Assembly (NCBI GenBank): GCA_019323235.1
Contig: JAHWHN010000078.1
Location: 1-27,217 of the forward strand
DNA from: Candidatus Woesearchaeota archaeon
GTDB taxonomy: Archaea; Nanobdellota; Nanobdellia; Woesearchaeales; JABIAG01
DNA length: 27,217 nucleotides
Direction: 5' to 3'
The translations under genes were made by a program, and so were the position numbers. The notes beneath the pieces are model-generated. The model made no database searches, was not told the origin of the DNA, and was given only the letters and a program-made list of their open reading frames with translations. Positions 15,665-23,391 of the stretch are shown here, piece after piece (the first letter of the stretch is position 1; the number at the start of each line of letters is the position of its first letter).

Positions 15665-16000
15665 TTATTTCTTATATAAAACAGATTTTTCTAATGATTC
15701 GAAATAATTTTCAGTATTTCCACTTTCAATGAATTTCAAATACTCTCCAAGAATTCTTCTAGCAAAACAATCTTCTAAGCTAGTTTCCAATTCAAACTCA
15801 TCAAATATTGGATGCCATAATAATTTAAGTTTATAGGTATGGCTTCTAAATTCGGATTTTAATAAAGAAGTACCACCATTCTGTTCAATTATTTCTTGTA
15901 CAACATCATAATGTAAATGTTCAGGAATGTCGCTTTCTACTTTGAATCTTTCCTCAGCATAAGGTGTAAAGATTAAATCTAATGTTAATACTTGACTCAT
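15665..16000 (-). CDS. Hypothetical 111-residue protein
   Basis: A soluble alpha/beta protein I do not recognise. It starts MSQVLTLDLIFTPYAEERF and ends with an alpha-helical region. No Cys pairs, membrane segments or catalytic motifs are evident. It has its own TATA box, TTTATAAA at 16025-16032, centred 28 bp from the ATG, which supports this start and independent, leaderless transcription. Confidence 0.6.
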   Translation of the reverse strand: MSQVLTLDLIFTPYAEERFKVESDIPEHLHYDVVQEIIEQNGGTSLLKSEFRSHTYKLKLLWHPIFDEFELETSLEDCFARRILGEYLKFIESGNTENYFESLEKSVLYKK

Positions 16001-16056
16001 TTTTTTTTTAATTTGAAAATTAATTTATAAAGATATAGAGAATTAGAAATATATTC

Positions 16057-16437
16057 TTAAATAAAATCTAAATAATTTTGTTGTTTCATACCAATAATTC
16101 TGGCTTTTTTTTCTTTAACTCTTTTTCTTAACTCTCTATCTTGAGTACACACAATTGTTTCATCATTTGCAAGATTTACAATTACATCATCTGCATAATC
16201 TTTAGAATTTGTTTCTAAAATAGAACCCTTGCACTCTAATAGTTGTAGTGCTAATTTTGCTGCTTGTCTACTAGTTCCCTTTTGAGTTTCTATAATGCCT
16301 TTTAATTCATCAATGCTTTTATCTAGAACTAATAATTTATGATCTTCTAATACTAAATCATCTATTTCTGAGAAGATATCTACTCCAAATTGAATAGGTA
16401 TTAACAAAAAATTCGTATCTAGTATTACTTTTTTCAT
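16057..16437 (-). CDS. PIN-domain ribonuclease of the Fcf1/COG1412 type
   Basis: A 126-residue PIN domain. Likely metal-binding acidic residues are D7 (ILDTNFLL), E44 (SIDELKGI), D84 (YADDVIVNLA) and D100 (VCTQDREL). The compact form ending ARIIGMKQ resembles archaeal Fcf1/UPF0129-like PIN proteins linked to rRNA processing rather than VapC toxins, and no antitoxin gene lies beside it. A TATA box, TTATATAC on the minus strand (16459-16466), is centred 26 bp from the ATG, implying a leaderless mRNA. Confidence 0.85.
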   Translation of the reverse strand: MKKVILDTNFLLIPIQFGVDIFSEIDDLVLEDHKLLVLDKSIDELKGIIETQKGTSRQAAKLALQLLECKGSILETNSKDYADDVIVNLANDETIVCTQDRELRKRVKEKKARIIGMKQQNYLDFI

Positions 16438-16571
16438 ATTATTAAGAATTATTTAGAAGTATATAAGTTTATTGAATTTTTTAATAATTTGAAATCAAAT
16501 AAATAATATAAGAAATAATTAATTAAGAAAGTAATTAAAATAAAAATAAATTAAAAAATAAGAAGTAAGAA

Positions 16572-17555
16572 TTATTTCTGGAAAGCTAATAAATCTTCAG
16601 TAGTAAGTTTCTTACCTTTCTTGATTTTTTCTTCAGCACTTTTCCTTTGTTCTTGAACTACTTTTTTCTCAAAGGATTCTCTGCTTCTTTTCTTAGATTT
16701 ATCTGTTTTCTTTTTCTTAGAAACTTCACCATTTAAGATTTTTAATTTTTCTTTTAATTCATCATTAAATTTAGTGAATTCTTGTTTCTTTTCAAAGAAT
16801 TTTTTATAAGCTTCTTCTTCTTTTTCTTTTAGAGTATCAACTTCTTTTGATTTTTGAATTAATCTTTCGTGATTTTCTTGAGATTGTTGAGCTCTTGTTT
16901 TTAATTGTCTATGTTTTACTTCAGCATCTTTTTTGTATTTTCTTAATTCTTTTTCATTTTCAGAAATACTCATTAAAACTTCAGAAGCACCTTTAGTTTG
17001 ATCTAATTGTTTCTTTAAATCTTTAATTTGTTTGTTCAATAGTTTTTCTTTTTCAAAACCCATTACTTCTGTTTGTTGTTTTAATTCTAATGCTTCAATT
17101 TGAGCAGTAATTTTTGCAGGATTAATTTTAACATCAGCACCATTTAGTAATTTTGATTTTTTTTCATTTAATTCTTTCAAAATATCTATTTTTTCTTTGA
17201 TTTTCTCATTAATTACGTCTCTTTCTTCTTTTAGTGTTTTAACTTCAGAAGTAGCTTCGTTTCTTGAGTCTTTTAAGTTTTTAACTTCGTTAATATTATC
17301 AGAAATTTGTTTTGAGATTTCTTCTTTTTTACTAAACCATGATTCTTTAACTTCATTTATCTCATCTAATTTCTTTTTAAGATCTTGAATTTCATCTTTT
17401 AATGATTCTACATCAATATTTGATTTTAAATCAATTTTAGAATTTTCTTTTGATTCTTGAGTATTAGACTCTTCTAATTTCTCTTCTTTATTTTCTTTAA
17501 TTTTAGGTTCGACGTTTTCAACCTTTTGTTCGTTATTGGTATTTTCTTGTTCCAT
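16572..17555 (-). CDS. COG1340-like long coiled-coil protein
   Basis: A 327-residue protein, almost entirely charged coiled coil from about residue 50 to 270. The N-terminus is Glu/Lys/Asn-rich and probably disordered. The C-terminus is lysine-rich and ends KGKKLTTEDLLAFQK, a recognisable ending of the archaeal COG1340 coiled-coil family of unknown function. A TATA box (TTTATAAA, 17593-17600) and an AGGGAG site before the ATG show its own promoter and a short leader. The gene sits just after the L1-L10-L12 operon. Confidence 0.75.
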   Translation of the reverse strand: MEQENTNNEQKVENVEPKIKENKEEKLEESNTQESKENSKIDLKSNIDVESLKDEIQDLKKKLDEINEVKESWFSKKEEISKQISDNINEVKNLKDSRNEATSEVKTLKEERDVINEKIKEKIDILKELNEKKSKLLNGADVKINPAKITAQIEALELKQQTEVMGFEKEKLLNKQIKDLKKQLDQTKGASEVLMSISENEKELRKYKKDAEVKHRQLKTRAQQSQENHERLIQKSKEVDTLKEKEEEAYKKFFEKKQEFTKFNDELKEKLKILNGEVSKKKKTDKSKKRSRESFEKKVVQEQRKSAEEKIKKGKKLTTEDLLAFQK

Positions 17556-17609
17556 TCTACACTCCCTAATTGTTTTTATTTTTTTTCTATTTTTTATAAA
17601 GAAATTTTA

Positions 17610-17633
17610 AGAAATTGTCAAATGACAATTCTT
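17610..17633. other. Palindromic stem between L12 terminator and coiled-coil gene
   Basis: AATTGTCA (17613-17620) and TGACAATT (17623-17630) form a perfect 8-bp inverted repeat with a 2-nt centre, extendable past a bulged A. It lies about 13-20 bp upstream of the TATA box at 17593-17600, so it could be a DNA operator as well as an RNA hairpin. Confidence 0.4.
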
Positions 17634-17671
17634 AACAAAAATAAAAAAAGAAGGATAATCCGAAATTATCC
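17632..17671 (-). terminator. Terminator of the L1-L10-L12 operon
   Basis: GGATAAT (17653-17659) and ATTATCC (17665-17671) form a 7-bp stem that overlaps the L12 stop codon. On the minus strand it is followed by a T-rich run (17634-17652). This looks like an intrinsic terminator at the end of the ribosomal protein operon. Confidence 0.65.
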
Positions 17672-17971
17672 GAATAAAGCTCCTAAACCAGCAGCAGCTT
17701 CTTCTTCTTTCTTTTCTTCTTCTTTATCGTCTTTCTTTTCTTCAGCAGGTGCAGCAGCAGTAGCAGCAGCAGGAGCAGCAACAGCAACAGGTGCAGCAGC
17801 AGCTTTTTCAATTGCTTCATCAATATTTACATTTTCTAAAGATGCAACTAGTGCTTTTACCTTAGCTTCATCAACTTGAACTCCAGCAGCAGTTAATACT
17901 TTAGTAACTGTAGCTTCATCAACTTTTCCACCAGCTTTGTGGATTAACATTGCAGCATATACATATTCCAT
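17666..17971 (-). CDS. rpl12: Large ribosomal subunit protein P1 (archaeal L12)
   Basis: A 101-residue stalk protein. The N-terminal dimerisation domain (MEYVYAAMLIHKAGG) is followed by an Ala/Pro hinge (about 57-75), an acidic Lys/Glu stretch and the factor-recruiting tail AAAGLGALFG. It binds the L10 C-terminal region as dimers and recruits elongation factors. The strong site GGAGG lies before the ATG. Confidence 0.96.
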   Translation of the reverse strand: MEYVYAAMLIHKAGGKVDEATVTKVLTAAGVQVDEAKVKALVASLENVNIDEAIEKAAAAPVAVAAPAAATAAAPAEEKKDDKEEEKKEEEAAAGLGALFG

Positions 17972-17985
17972 TTTATATCCTCCGA

Positions 17986-18003
17986 ATAGTTATTATTAAC
18001 TAT
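17986..18003 (-). promoter_or_regulatory. Stem-loop just before the L12 ribosome binding site
   Basis: ATAGTTA (17986-17992) and TAACTAT (17997-18003) form a perfect 7-bp stem with a 4-nt loop in the 72-nt gap between L10 and L12. It ends two bases before GGAGG. It may adjust L12 translation, which must be several-fold higher than L10, or act as a processing site. Confidence 0.4.
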
Positions 18004-18043
18004 GAATTTTATTTTTTTATTTTTGAGCCTTTTCTTCAGGCTT

Positions 18044-18958
18044 CTATTCCTCTTTGTTATCTTCAACTTCAGATGATTTTGGTTCCTCAGCTTTTGCTTC
18101 AGGAACCTTTGAAAAATCAACTTTACTTTCTACAGACTTCATTTGCCTTTCTGCCTTTCCTAAAATCTCATCTGCATTGTCTGCAGTTAAGAAATTAGCT
18201 TCGATAGAAACAGCTCTTGTATTTCTGTATGCTTTTTGCACAAGTAATTCAGTAGTCTTAGAGTTTAAAATTCCAGCTTCTACAGCTAAATTGAAAGCCC
18301 AAGTTTCTGCTTGTACAAAGTTATTGAAGTATTCTGATTCATCAATTGCTAGTACATCTTTACCAAATACACTACCATCTTCATAAACTCCAATTAAGTC
18401 TAGACCAATTTCCATTGGTTCGATACCTAATCTCATCAATAAAGATGCTAATTCTCCAGATATTGCTTCGCCTTCTTTTACAACGACTTTATCTGCGATA
18501 ATCTCAATTTTACCAGCATTAACTTTAGTTTTTAAACCAAATGATCCTAATTCAGAAATGATTGGACCTGGCGCAAAAGGTGTTGGACCAGCTGATACTT
18601 TAATATCTGATGGTGCAATTTGACCTGCTTTTGCAGCAGCTTTTGATTTATTTTTTTGTAGTAATGCATATAATCTAAAAGGATTTTCTTTAGTTAACAT
18701 TAAAGCAGGCATTCCTTTTAAGAAACCCTCTAATTTATCTAATCCTTTTTTTTCTGCTTTTAAATCTTCTAAAGCTAATTTGATTAATCTCTTCTTAGAC
18801 ATGTAAATAGTTAAATCATCTTTTAACTTCTTTCTCATTCTTTGAAGCTGAGCCATAGGAAGATTCTGCATATTAACGATTCCAATAATTGGTGAAGCAG
18901 ACATTAATTCTTTTAACTTTTTAACTTCCTCAAGTTTTGCATTCTTTCCTGAAACCAT
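18044..18958 (-). CDS. rpl10: Large ribosomal subunit protein uL10 (P0)
   Basis: A 304-residue protein with the long archaeal P0 form. The N-terminal rRNA-binding domain contains PIIGIVNMQNLP and an MSKKRLIKLAL segment. The inserted domain includes IAPSDIKVSAGPTPFAPGP, and the C-terminal helical spine binds L12 dimers. Unusually, it ends in an acidic tail (EVEDNKEE) without the GLGALFG-like end that archaeal P0 normally shares with L12. The ATG is one base after the L1 stop. Confidence 0.94.
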   Translation of the reverse strand: MVSGKNAKLEEVKKLKELMSASPIIGIVNMQNLPMAQLQRMRKKLKDDLTIYMSKKRLIKLALEDLKAEKKGLDKLEGFLKGMPALMLTKENPFRLYALLQKNKSKAAAKAGQIAPSDIKVSAGPTPFAPGPIISELGSFGLKTKVNAGKIEIIADKVVVKEGEAISGELASLLMRLGIEPMEIGLDLIGVYEDGSVFGKDVLAIDESEYFNNFVQAETWAFNLAVEAGILNSKTTELLVQKAYRNTRAVSIEANFLTADNADEILGKAERQMKSVESKVDFSKVPEAKAEEPKSSEVEDNKEE

Positions 18959-18959
18959 T

Positions 18960-19610
18960 TTAGATCAACCTCACTGCTTTGCCCATAGTCAACTTTACGT
19001 ATAATGATTTAACATTTTGATATTCACCAGGTAATTTATGAACAACTTGCTCATAGATGTTATTGATGTCTTCTGCGATATTATCTAAATTACCATCTTC
19101 TTTTCCAACAGCAATTTGATATACAGGAGCAGTTTTAACTTTAATGTGAACTTGTTTGTTCAATTTTGTTTTAACAGCTTCTAAGTTTGCAGAAGGTGGT
19201 ACAACACAACCTGCTTTAGGATTAGGCATTTTACCTAGTGGTCCGAAAAATCTACCAAATACAGTCGCAATTTGCGGCATCAGATTAGCTTGACCTACGA
19301 AGTAATCGTATTTTCTTGCTAATTTTTTGATAGCTTTCTTATCATCCTTAAATTTCTCAAAATTGTCAACAAAGATTGTTTCATCAAATACTTTTTTAGA
19401 ACTATCTAACAACTCTTCTCCAACCAAACCACAGATTTTCATTTTTCTAAACGGATGTTTGAAAACTGAATAGAAATCCAATTGGCCTTCTGGAGATTTT
19501 AGATTTAAATTTCTAAAACTCATTACCAATTCAAATGTTTGGTTAAAGTTTCTTTTTTTGCTCTTTTCTTGAGCTTCCTTTAAAGCTTTAACAATTTCTT
19601 TTTTATCCAT
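18960..19610 (-). CDS. rpl1: Large ribosomal subunit protein uL1
   Basis: A 216-residue protein with the L1 core, including GRFFGPLGKMPNPKAG and the N-terminal segment FNQTFELVMSFRNLNL. It binds 23S rRNA at the L1 stalk. In several archaea L1 also represses its own operon by binding the mRNA leader; here the leader is very short, so this is uncertain. GGAGGG lies 4 nt before the ATG. It heads the L1-L10-L12 operon; L11, often the preceding gene, is not here. Confidence 0.95.
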   Translation of the reverse strand: MDKKEIVKALKEAQEKSKKRNFNQTFELVMSFRNLNLKSPEGQLDFYSVFKHPFRKMKICGLVGEELLDSSKKVFDETIFVDNFEKFKDDKKAIKKLARKYDYFVGQANLMPQIATVFGRFFGPLGKMPNPKAGCVVPPSANLEAVKTKLNKQVHIKVKTAPVYQIAVGKEDGNLDNIAEDINNIYEQVVHKLPGEYQNVKSLYVKLTMGKAVRLI

Positions 19611-19642
19611 TTTCCCTCCTACCTAAGTAGTAAATATTGGGT

Positions 19643-19651
19643 ATTTTTAAG
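19643..19651 (-). promoter_or_regulatory. TATA box of the L1-L10-L12 operon
   Basis: On the minus strand TTAAAAATA is centred about 37 bp before the L1 ATG. That predicts a transcript start near 19621 and a leader of about 11 nt carrying GGAGGG. Confidence 0.5.
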
Positions 19652-19722
19652 TGAATCAAGGACTCATTTATAAATGTTTTTGTAGATTCATGAAGAAATT
19701 AATAATTTTATTTAAACATATC

Positions 19723-19730
19723 TTTATAAA
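19723..19730 (+). promoter_or_regulatory. TATA box for the gene at 19753
   Basis: TTTATAAA is centred about 26 bp before the ATG at 19753, predicting a leaderless transcript. This box decides the start choice. A second TTTATAAA at 19667-19674 lies about 20 bp before an alternative ATG at 19690. Confidence 0.6.
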
Positions 19731-19752
19731 AATAATTGCATTAATAACAAAA

Positions 19753-20241
19753 ATGGCAAGTTTAATTGATACTCCTGAAGGAAGATATGGATTTTGTAAT
19801 AATTTGGAAGAATATGTTTACTGTCCTTTTGAATTAGAAAGGACTAAAATTAATGATAAAACTAGTTTAATTTATGCTACAAGACCTGATAAAATAACCG
19901 TTTCTAGGTCAGGGATAGAAATTTTACTACCAAATGAATTCTTTGGAGAATTAAATTATGGTGAATATCGTTCAGAAATAAAAATAGATAAGAATTTAAT
20001 AAATAATAAATTACCATTCAAATTGACTTATGATGAAATAGTAATTTATGATATTATTCTTCACAAGGATACATTAATTGATTTTAAAATGGACTATGAA
20101 TTTAATCCAGACCCGATAAAACAAGTTGAAACATTAATTCTAAAAATGTGTTCTAGTAATCAAAGAGGTTTAAATAAAGGTCTTAAATTGTTGGAACAAT
20201 TTGAAGAAAAAGGTAGTTTTACTATTGAATTAAGAAATTAA
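19753..20241 (+). CDS. Hypothetical 162-residue protein
   Basis: A soluble, mostly beta-rich protein I do not recognise, starting MASLIDTPEGRYGFCNNLEEY. A longer in-frame version from 19690 would add a hydrophobic stretch (KKLIILFKHIFIKIIALI) that could anchor it to the membrane. The TATA spacing favours the shorter form. It runs convergently into the next gene with no gap. Confidence 0.6.
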   Translation: MASLIDTPEGRYGFCNNLEEYVYCPFELERTKINDKTSLIYATRPDKITVSRSGIEILLPNEFFGELNYGEYRSEIKIDKNLINNKLPFKLTYDEIVIYDIILHKDTLIDFKMDYEFNPDPIKQVETLILKMCSSNQRGLNKGLKLLEQFEEKGSFTIELRN

Positions 20242-20697
20242 TTATCTTTCAGAAGTTTCTTCTAATTTCTGGAATTCTTCCAATAATAAATTTTGATCCA
20301 TACCTATGGAATACTCATACCAGTCTAGATTTTTACTTTTTAAGAAATCTAAGAATCTTTGTTGTTTTTTTTCATCCCACATCTTAAATAATTTAAAAGT
20401 TTTACATAAATAATCTAATTCACAATCAGAATCTCGTAAATCTTTGCCTTGATTTTTGGAAGGATGTAAAGGACAATATGCTTTGTAACCATCCAGTATT
20501 ATATTATAACAAATTCCACAAGGTCTTACATATCCAGGGCTTCTTCTTCCCCATTTTCTTTTATCTTCTGCTTTATGGAAGCTAGCTGTATTCTTTTTTA
20601 TTGCCTTCTCTACCTCATATCGAGATTTAAAGTCATGACCACAACAACCCATGCAATGTAGTTTTAATTCTTCTAGTTGACAAAGATTTTTTTCCAT
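20242..20697 (-). CDS. Cysteine-rich hypothetical protein
   Basis: A 151-residue protein with nine Cys in clusters: C15/C18/C19 (CMGCCGHDF), C60/C63 (RPCGICYN), C75 with H78 (CPLHP) and C92/C98 (CELDYLC). This suggests a zinc or Fe-S binding protein. I do not recognise the family. A TATA-like ATTATATA on the minus strand (20720-20727) is centred 26 bp before the ATG, so it is probably leaderless. It is divergent from aRF1. Confidence 0.65.
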   Translation of the reverse strand: MEKNLCQLEELKLHCMGCCGHDFKSRYEVEKAIKKNTASFHKAEDKRKWGRRSPGYVRPCGICYNIILDGYKAYCPLHPSKNQGKDLRDSDCELDYLCKTFKLFKMWDEKKQQRFLDFLKSKNLDWYEYSIGMDQNLLLEEFQKLEETSER

Positions 20698-20719
20698 TTT
20701 GACAAGAATTTTAATTGAA

Positions 20720-20727
20720 TATATAAT
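20720..20727 (-). promoter_or_regulatory. TATA box of the cysteine-rich gene
   Basis: The minus-strand sequence ATTATATA is centred about 26 bp before the ATG at 20697, which fits a leaderless transcript. Confidence 0.55.
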
Positions 20728-20755
20728 ACTTTCCTAATAATTTCCACCGCAATGC

Positions 20756-20763
20756 TTATAAAT
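20756..20763 (+). promoter_or_regulatory. TATA box of aRF1
   Basis: TTATAAAT is centred about 26 bp before the ATG at 20785. It supports that start over an in-frame ATG at 20752, which would lie upstream of the predicted transcript start. Confidence 0.65.
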
Positions 20764-20784
20764 ATTCTGTTACCACATAACAAT

Positions 20785-21882
20785 ATGGCAGCAATATCGT
20801 CACAAAAAAGACATAAACTTAAGAGGTTTATTAAAGATCTTGAAGAAATAAAAGGAAGACATACTGAACTTGTGTCAGTTTATATTCCAGCAGGTTATGA
20901 TTTAAATAAAGTAACTAATCAATTGTTTCAAGAACAAGGTACTGCTGTTAATATTAAATCTACTTCAACTAGAAAGAATGTTATTGATTCTTTAGAGAAA
21001 ATGTTACAATATTTAAAATTATATAAGCAAACTCCAGAAAATGGATTAGCTATATTCTCAGGTAATTTTTCAGATAGGGAAGGACAATCTGACATTAGAG
21101 TTATGGCAATTGAACCACCTTTACCATTAAATGTTAGAATTTATAGATGTGATAAGACTTTTATCTTAGAACCATTAGAGGAAATGACAGAAGTTCAAGA
21201 TATTTATGGTATGATAGTTATGGATAGAAGAGATGCCATTATTGCAATACTAAAAGGTAAGAAAATAATCACTTTACAAAAAACTCATTCAGAAGTACCT
21301 GGTAAAATGAGAGCCGGTGGTCAATCCGCTCAAAGGTTTGCAAGACTAACGGAAGGTGCAGCTAAAGATCATTATAAAAAAGTTGGTGAATATGTTAAAG
21401 AACAATTCCTATTCATGAATGGTTTAAAAGGAATCTTAGTCGGAGGACCTGGACCTACTAAATATGATTTTGTTGATGGTAATTATATTACTAATGAAGT
21501 TAAACAAAAAATCATTACTATTCAAGATTTAAGTTATACAGAAGAATTTGGACTTCAAGAATTATTAGATAAATCTCAAGATGTTTTAGCTAGTGAAGAA
21601 GTTGCTGATGAGAAAAAAATTATGACTAGATTTTTTGAAATTTTGGCAAAAGAACCTAATAAAGCTGCTTATGGTATTAATGATGTTCTAACAAAAATTG
21701 AGATGGGTGCTGTAGAAATAGTATTAATTTCAGAATGTCTAGATGATTCAGAAATTGATAAAATTGAAGAAAAAGCAAAAGAATTTGGCTCAGAAGTAAA
21801 AATGATTTCTATGGAAACCAGAGAAGGTGCTCAATTAAGAGATATTGGTAAAGTTGCAGCAATTCTTAGATATGCTATTTAA
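20785..21882 (+). CDS. prf1: Peptide chain release factor aRF1
   Basis: A 365-residue class I release factor. The stop-codon reading elements NIKS (56-59) and YRCDKTF (120-126, the YxCxxxF motif) lie in domain 1. The peptidyl-tRNA hydrolysis motif GGQ (178-180) is in KMRAGGQSAQRFARL. Domain 2/3 follows with GGPGPTKYDF and a C-terminal ABCE1-contact domain. The length is slightly shorter than typical archaeal aRF1 (~410). The ATG at 20785 is set by the TATA box. The membrane-protein gene begins 2 nt after its stop. Confidence 0.95.
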   Translation: MAAISSQKRHKLKRFIKDLEEIKGRHTELVSVYIPAGYDLNKVTNQLFQEQGTAVNIKSTSTRKNVIDSLEKMLQYLKLYKQTPENGLAIFSGNFSDREGQSDIRVMAIEPPLPLNVRIYRCDKTFILEPLEEMTEVQDIYGMIVMDRRDAIIAILKGKKIITLQKTHSEVPGKMRAGGQSAQRFARLTEGAAKDHYKKVGEYVKEQFLFMNGLKGILVGGPGPTKYDFVDGNYITNEVKQKIITIQDLSYTEEFGLQELLDKSQDVLASEEVADEKKIMTRFFEILAKEPNKAAYGINDVLTKIEMGAVEIVLISECLDDSEIDKIEEKAKEFGSEVKMISMETREGAQLRDIGKVAAILRYAI

Positions 21883-21884
21883 AG

Positions 21885-22514
21885 ATGAAAAGAATAAAAG
21901 GTTTTTTTAGTGAAATTCTTGAAGATTTTAAAATTAAAAATAGTATTCTTATTAACACAATATTAATTATTTTCATAGCTTTGTTATTAATTAAATTAGT
22001 TGATGTAATGTTTGAATTTTCAATAGTTAGATGGATTAAAACCCTACCAATACTTTATCCATTATTCTCTCATGTTTTAGAAGTTGTTAAAAGTGGCAGT
22101 CATTTAGGAATGTTTTATATTTTCTCAATATCAGGTATTGTTTTCATGCCAATACCTATTGAAGCTTTATTTTTTTCATATTTAAGAACTAATGCGAATG
22201 TTCAAGCTTTGTTTATTATTGCTACTTTAGGTTTATTTATTTCTCAAATTTTAAACTATACATTAGGCAGATTTCTTGATTTTTTAATTTACCCTTTACT
22301 TAATGAAAAAAGTATTAAGAAATTTAAGAAGAGATTATTTAAGTTTGAATGGATTGCTATTATTTTAATGCACGCTCTACCTTTACCATTTCAATCTTTT
22401 AATTTTATAACCGGAATGTTTGAATATGACTTCAAGAAATTTTGTTTGTTTTCTTTTATTGGTTGTATATTAAAAAGTACTCTATTAATTTATGTTTTCT
22501 TTAGATTTGTTTAA
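21885..22514 (+). CDS. VTT/DedA-like integral membrane protein
   Basis: A 209-residue protein with a first membrane helix at about 20-45, and a central SGIVFMPIPIEALFFSY segment (about 84-100), a re-entrant/loop feature of VTT (SNARE-associated, DedA-like) proteins. A later segment HALPLPFQSFNFITGMF followed by FKKFCLFSFIGCILKS matches the conserved second half of the domain. DedA relatives are linked to lipid or undecaprenyl-phosphate transport and membrane homeostasis. It is probably co-transcribed with aRF1 (2-nt gap). Its stop overlaps the end of the next gene on the opposite strand. Confidence 0.75.
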   Translation: MKRIKGFFSEILEDFKIKNSILINTILIIFIALLLIKLVDVMFEFSIVRWIKTLPILYPLFSHVLEVVKSGSHLGMFYIFSISGIVFMPIPIEALFFSYLRTNANVQALFIIATLGLFISQILNYTLGRFLDFLIYPLLNEKSIKKFKKRLFKFEWIAIILMHALPLPFQSFNFITGMFEYDFKKFCLFSFIGCILKSTLLIYVFFRFV

Positions 22515-23284
22515 TAATATAAATCATCTAATTCATCATCAATTAAGTCCTTACAAACATCATCTAAAAATTTTTGAGAATTTAAATATCCCAAATACTC
22601 ATCTGAGAAATCATATGGGTCTTCGGTAAGATAAGATAACTCAAAATTAAATAAATCTTTTTTAACATCTTTAAACTCAGATCCATGAAATGATGAATAT
22701 TTTGAATTAAAACCATTTTCGTTTAAGAAGTCATTTATTCTTTTCATACTATCATGTTTATCTTTAAGTAATTTTGCCTTACCAATTTCTTCTAAAAAAT
22801 CTTCATATCTTAGAATTACATTAGTTAAAAAACCTTCAAGTAAACATTCTGGTTGTACTTGATAAGACATAACATCTATTAAATTCTTATCTCTATTATT
22901 ATAACCCACTACATCTATAAAACTTACATTAAAGTTTTCAGTTGGATGTTTTTCAGGTAATAACCCTTCTATTTTAAACAAATCACCAGCAGAAGGAATT
23001 GCTAAACTATTAGTTGGATGAAAATGAATTCTCATAATTCTACAATCTTCATCTCCAACATAAAGACCTTGATTTTTAACATGTAAATTATTACTCTCAC
23101 CACAAGAATATTTGAATTCTTCCAGAGGTTTATTTATGTAAAAACCACCCTCAAACCAATTAGAATTTACTGCCATAGAAGATTCTCTTTTTCCAGACAA
23201 ATGGGCACATTTCAAAAAATTTCGAGAGAAATCTCTATGATTAATAACATCTGTATAATCAAAACCTAGTAATTCTTTATCCAT
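22511..23284 (-). CDS. JAMM/MPN-like hypothetical metalloprotein
   Basis: A 257-residue protein. Residues 87-101 read HFHPTNSLAIPSAGD, close to the JAMM zinc signature HxH-x7-S-x2-D but with one extra residue before the Ser (H87, H89, S98, D101). A catalytic Glu upstream is not certain; E34 or E45 are candidates. The second half is helical, acidic and unrecognised. If the match is real it could be a deubiquitinase-like or DNA-repair-like peptidase; no ubiquitin-like or E1 gene is in the window. It shares a divergent promoter region with the metallophosphoesterase gene. Confidence 0.5.
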   Translation of the reverse strand: MDKELLGFDYTDVINHRDFSRNFLKCAHLSGKRESSMAVNSNWFEGGFYINKPLEEFKYSCGESNNLHVKNQGLYVGDEDCRIMRIHFHPTNSLAIPSAGDLFKIEGLLPEKHPTENFNVSFIDVVGYNNRDKNLIDVMSYQVQPECLLEGFLTNVILRYEDFLEEIGKAKLLKDKHDSMKRINDFLNENGFNSKYSSFHGSEFKDVKKDLFNFELSYLTEDPYDFSDEYLGYLNSQKFLDDVCKDLIDDELDDLYY

Positions 23285-23308
23285 AGTTCATTTATAAATA
23301 GAAGTATT

Positions 23309-23316
23309 ATTTAAAT
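23309..23316 (-). promoter_or_regulatory. TATA box of the JAMM-like gene
   Basis: ATTTAAAT is centred about 28 bp before the ATG at 23284, predicting a nearly leaderless mRNA. A second ATTTATAAAT-like stretch (23290-23299) is too close to the start codon to serve. Confidence 0.5.
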
Positions 23317-23328
23317 CTTTTGGTTTTG

Positions 23329-23348
23329 TCATCACTTAACAGTGATGA
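23329..23348. promoter_or_regulatory. Perfect dyad centred between divergent TATA boxes
   Basis: TCATCACT (23329-23336) and AGTGATGA (23341-23348) form a perfect 8-bp inverted repeat with spacer TAAC. The outer edges are about 12-13 bp from each TATA box (23309-23316 minus, 23362-23369 plus). This symmetric placement fits an operator for a dimeric regulator acting on both genes. No regulator gene is adjacent. Confidence 0.55.
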
Positions 23349-23361
23349 ATAAAACGAAACA

Positions 23362-23369
23362 TTTATATA
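23362..23369 (+). promoter_or_regulatory. TATA box of the metallophosphoesterase gene
   Basis: TTTATATA is centred 26 bp before the ATG at 23392, predicting a leaderless transcript. A further 6-bp inverted repeat, ATAGTA/TACTAT (23367-23382), overlaps its downstream edge. Confidence 0.65.
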
Positions 23370-23391
23370 GTAGTTATACTATTATATAGGT

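Noticed and set aside
16057..16437. PIN gene as a VapC toxin of a toxin-antitoxin pair
   Set aside because: No small antitoxin gene lies next to it, it has its own promoter, and the sequence is closer to Fcf1/COG1412-type rRNA-processing PIN proteins.
17526..17879. A plus-strand frame opposite L12 with Ala/Ser runs
   Set aside because: Its low-complexity protein is the mirror of the L12 Ala/Glu hinge; L12 is certain.
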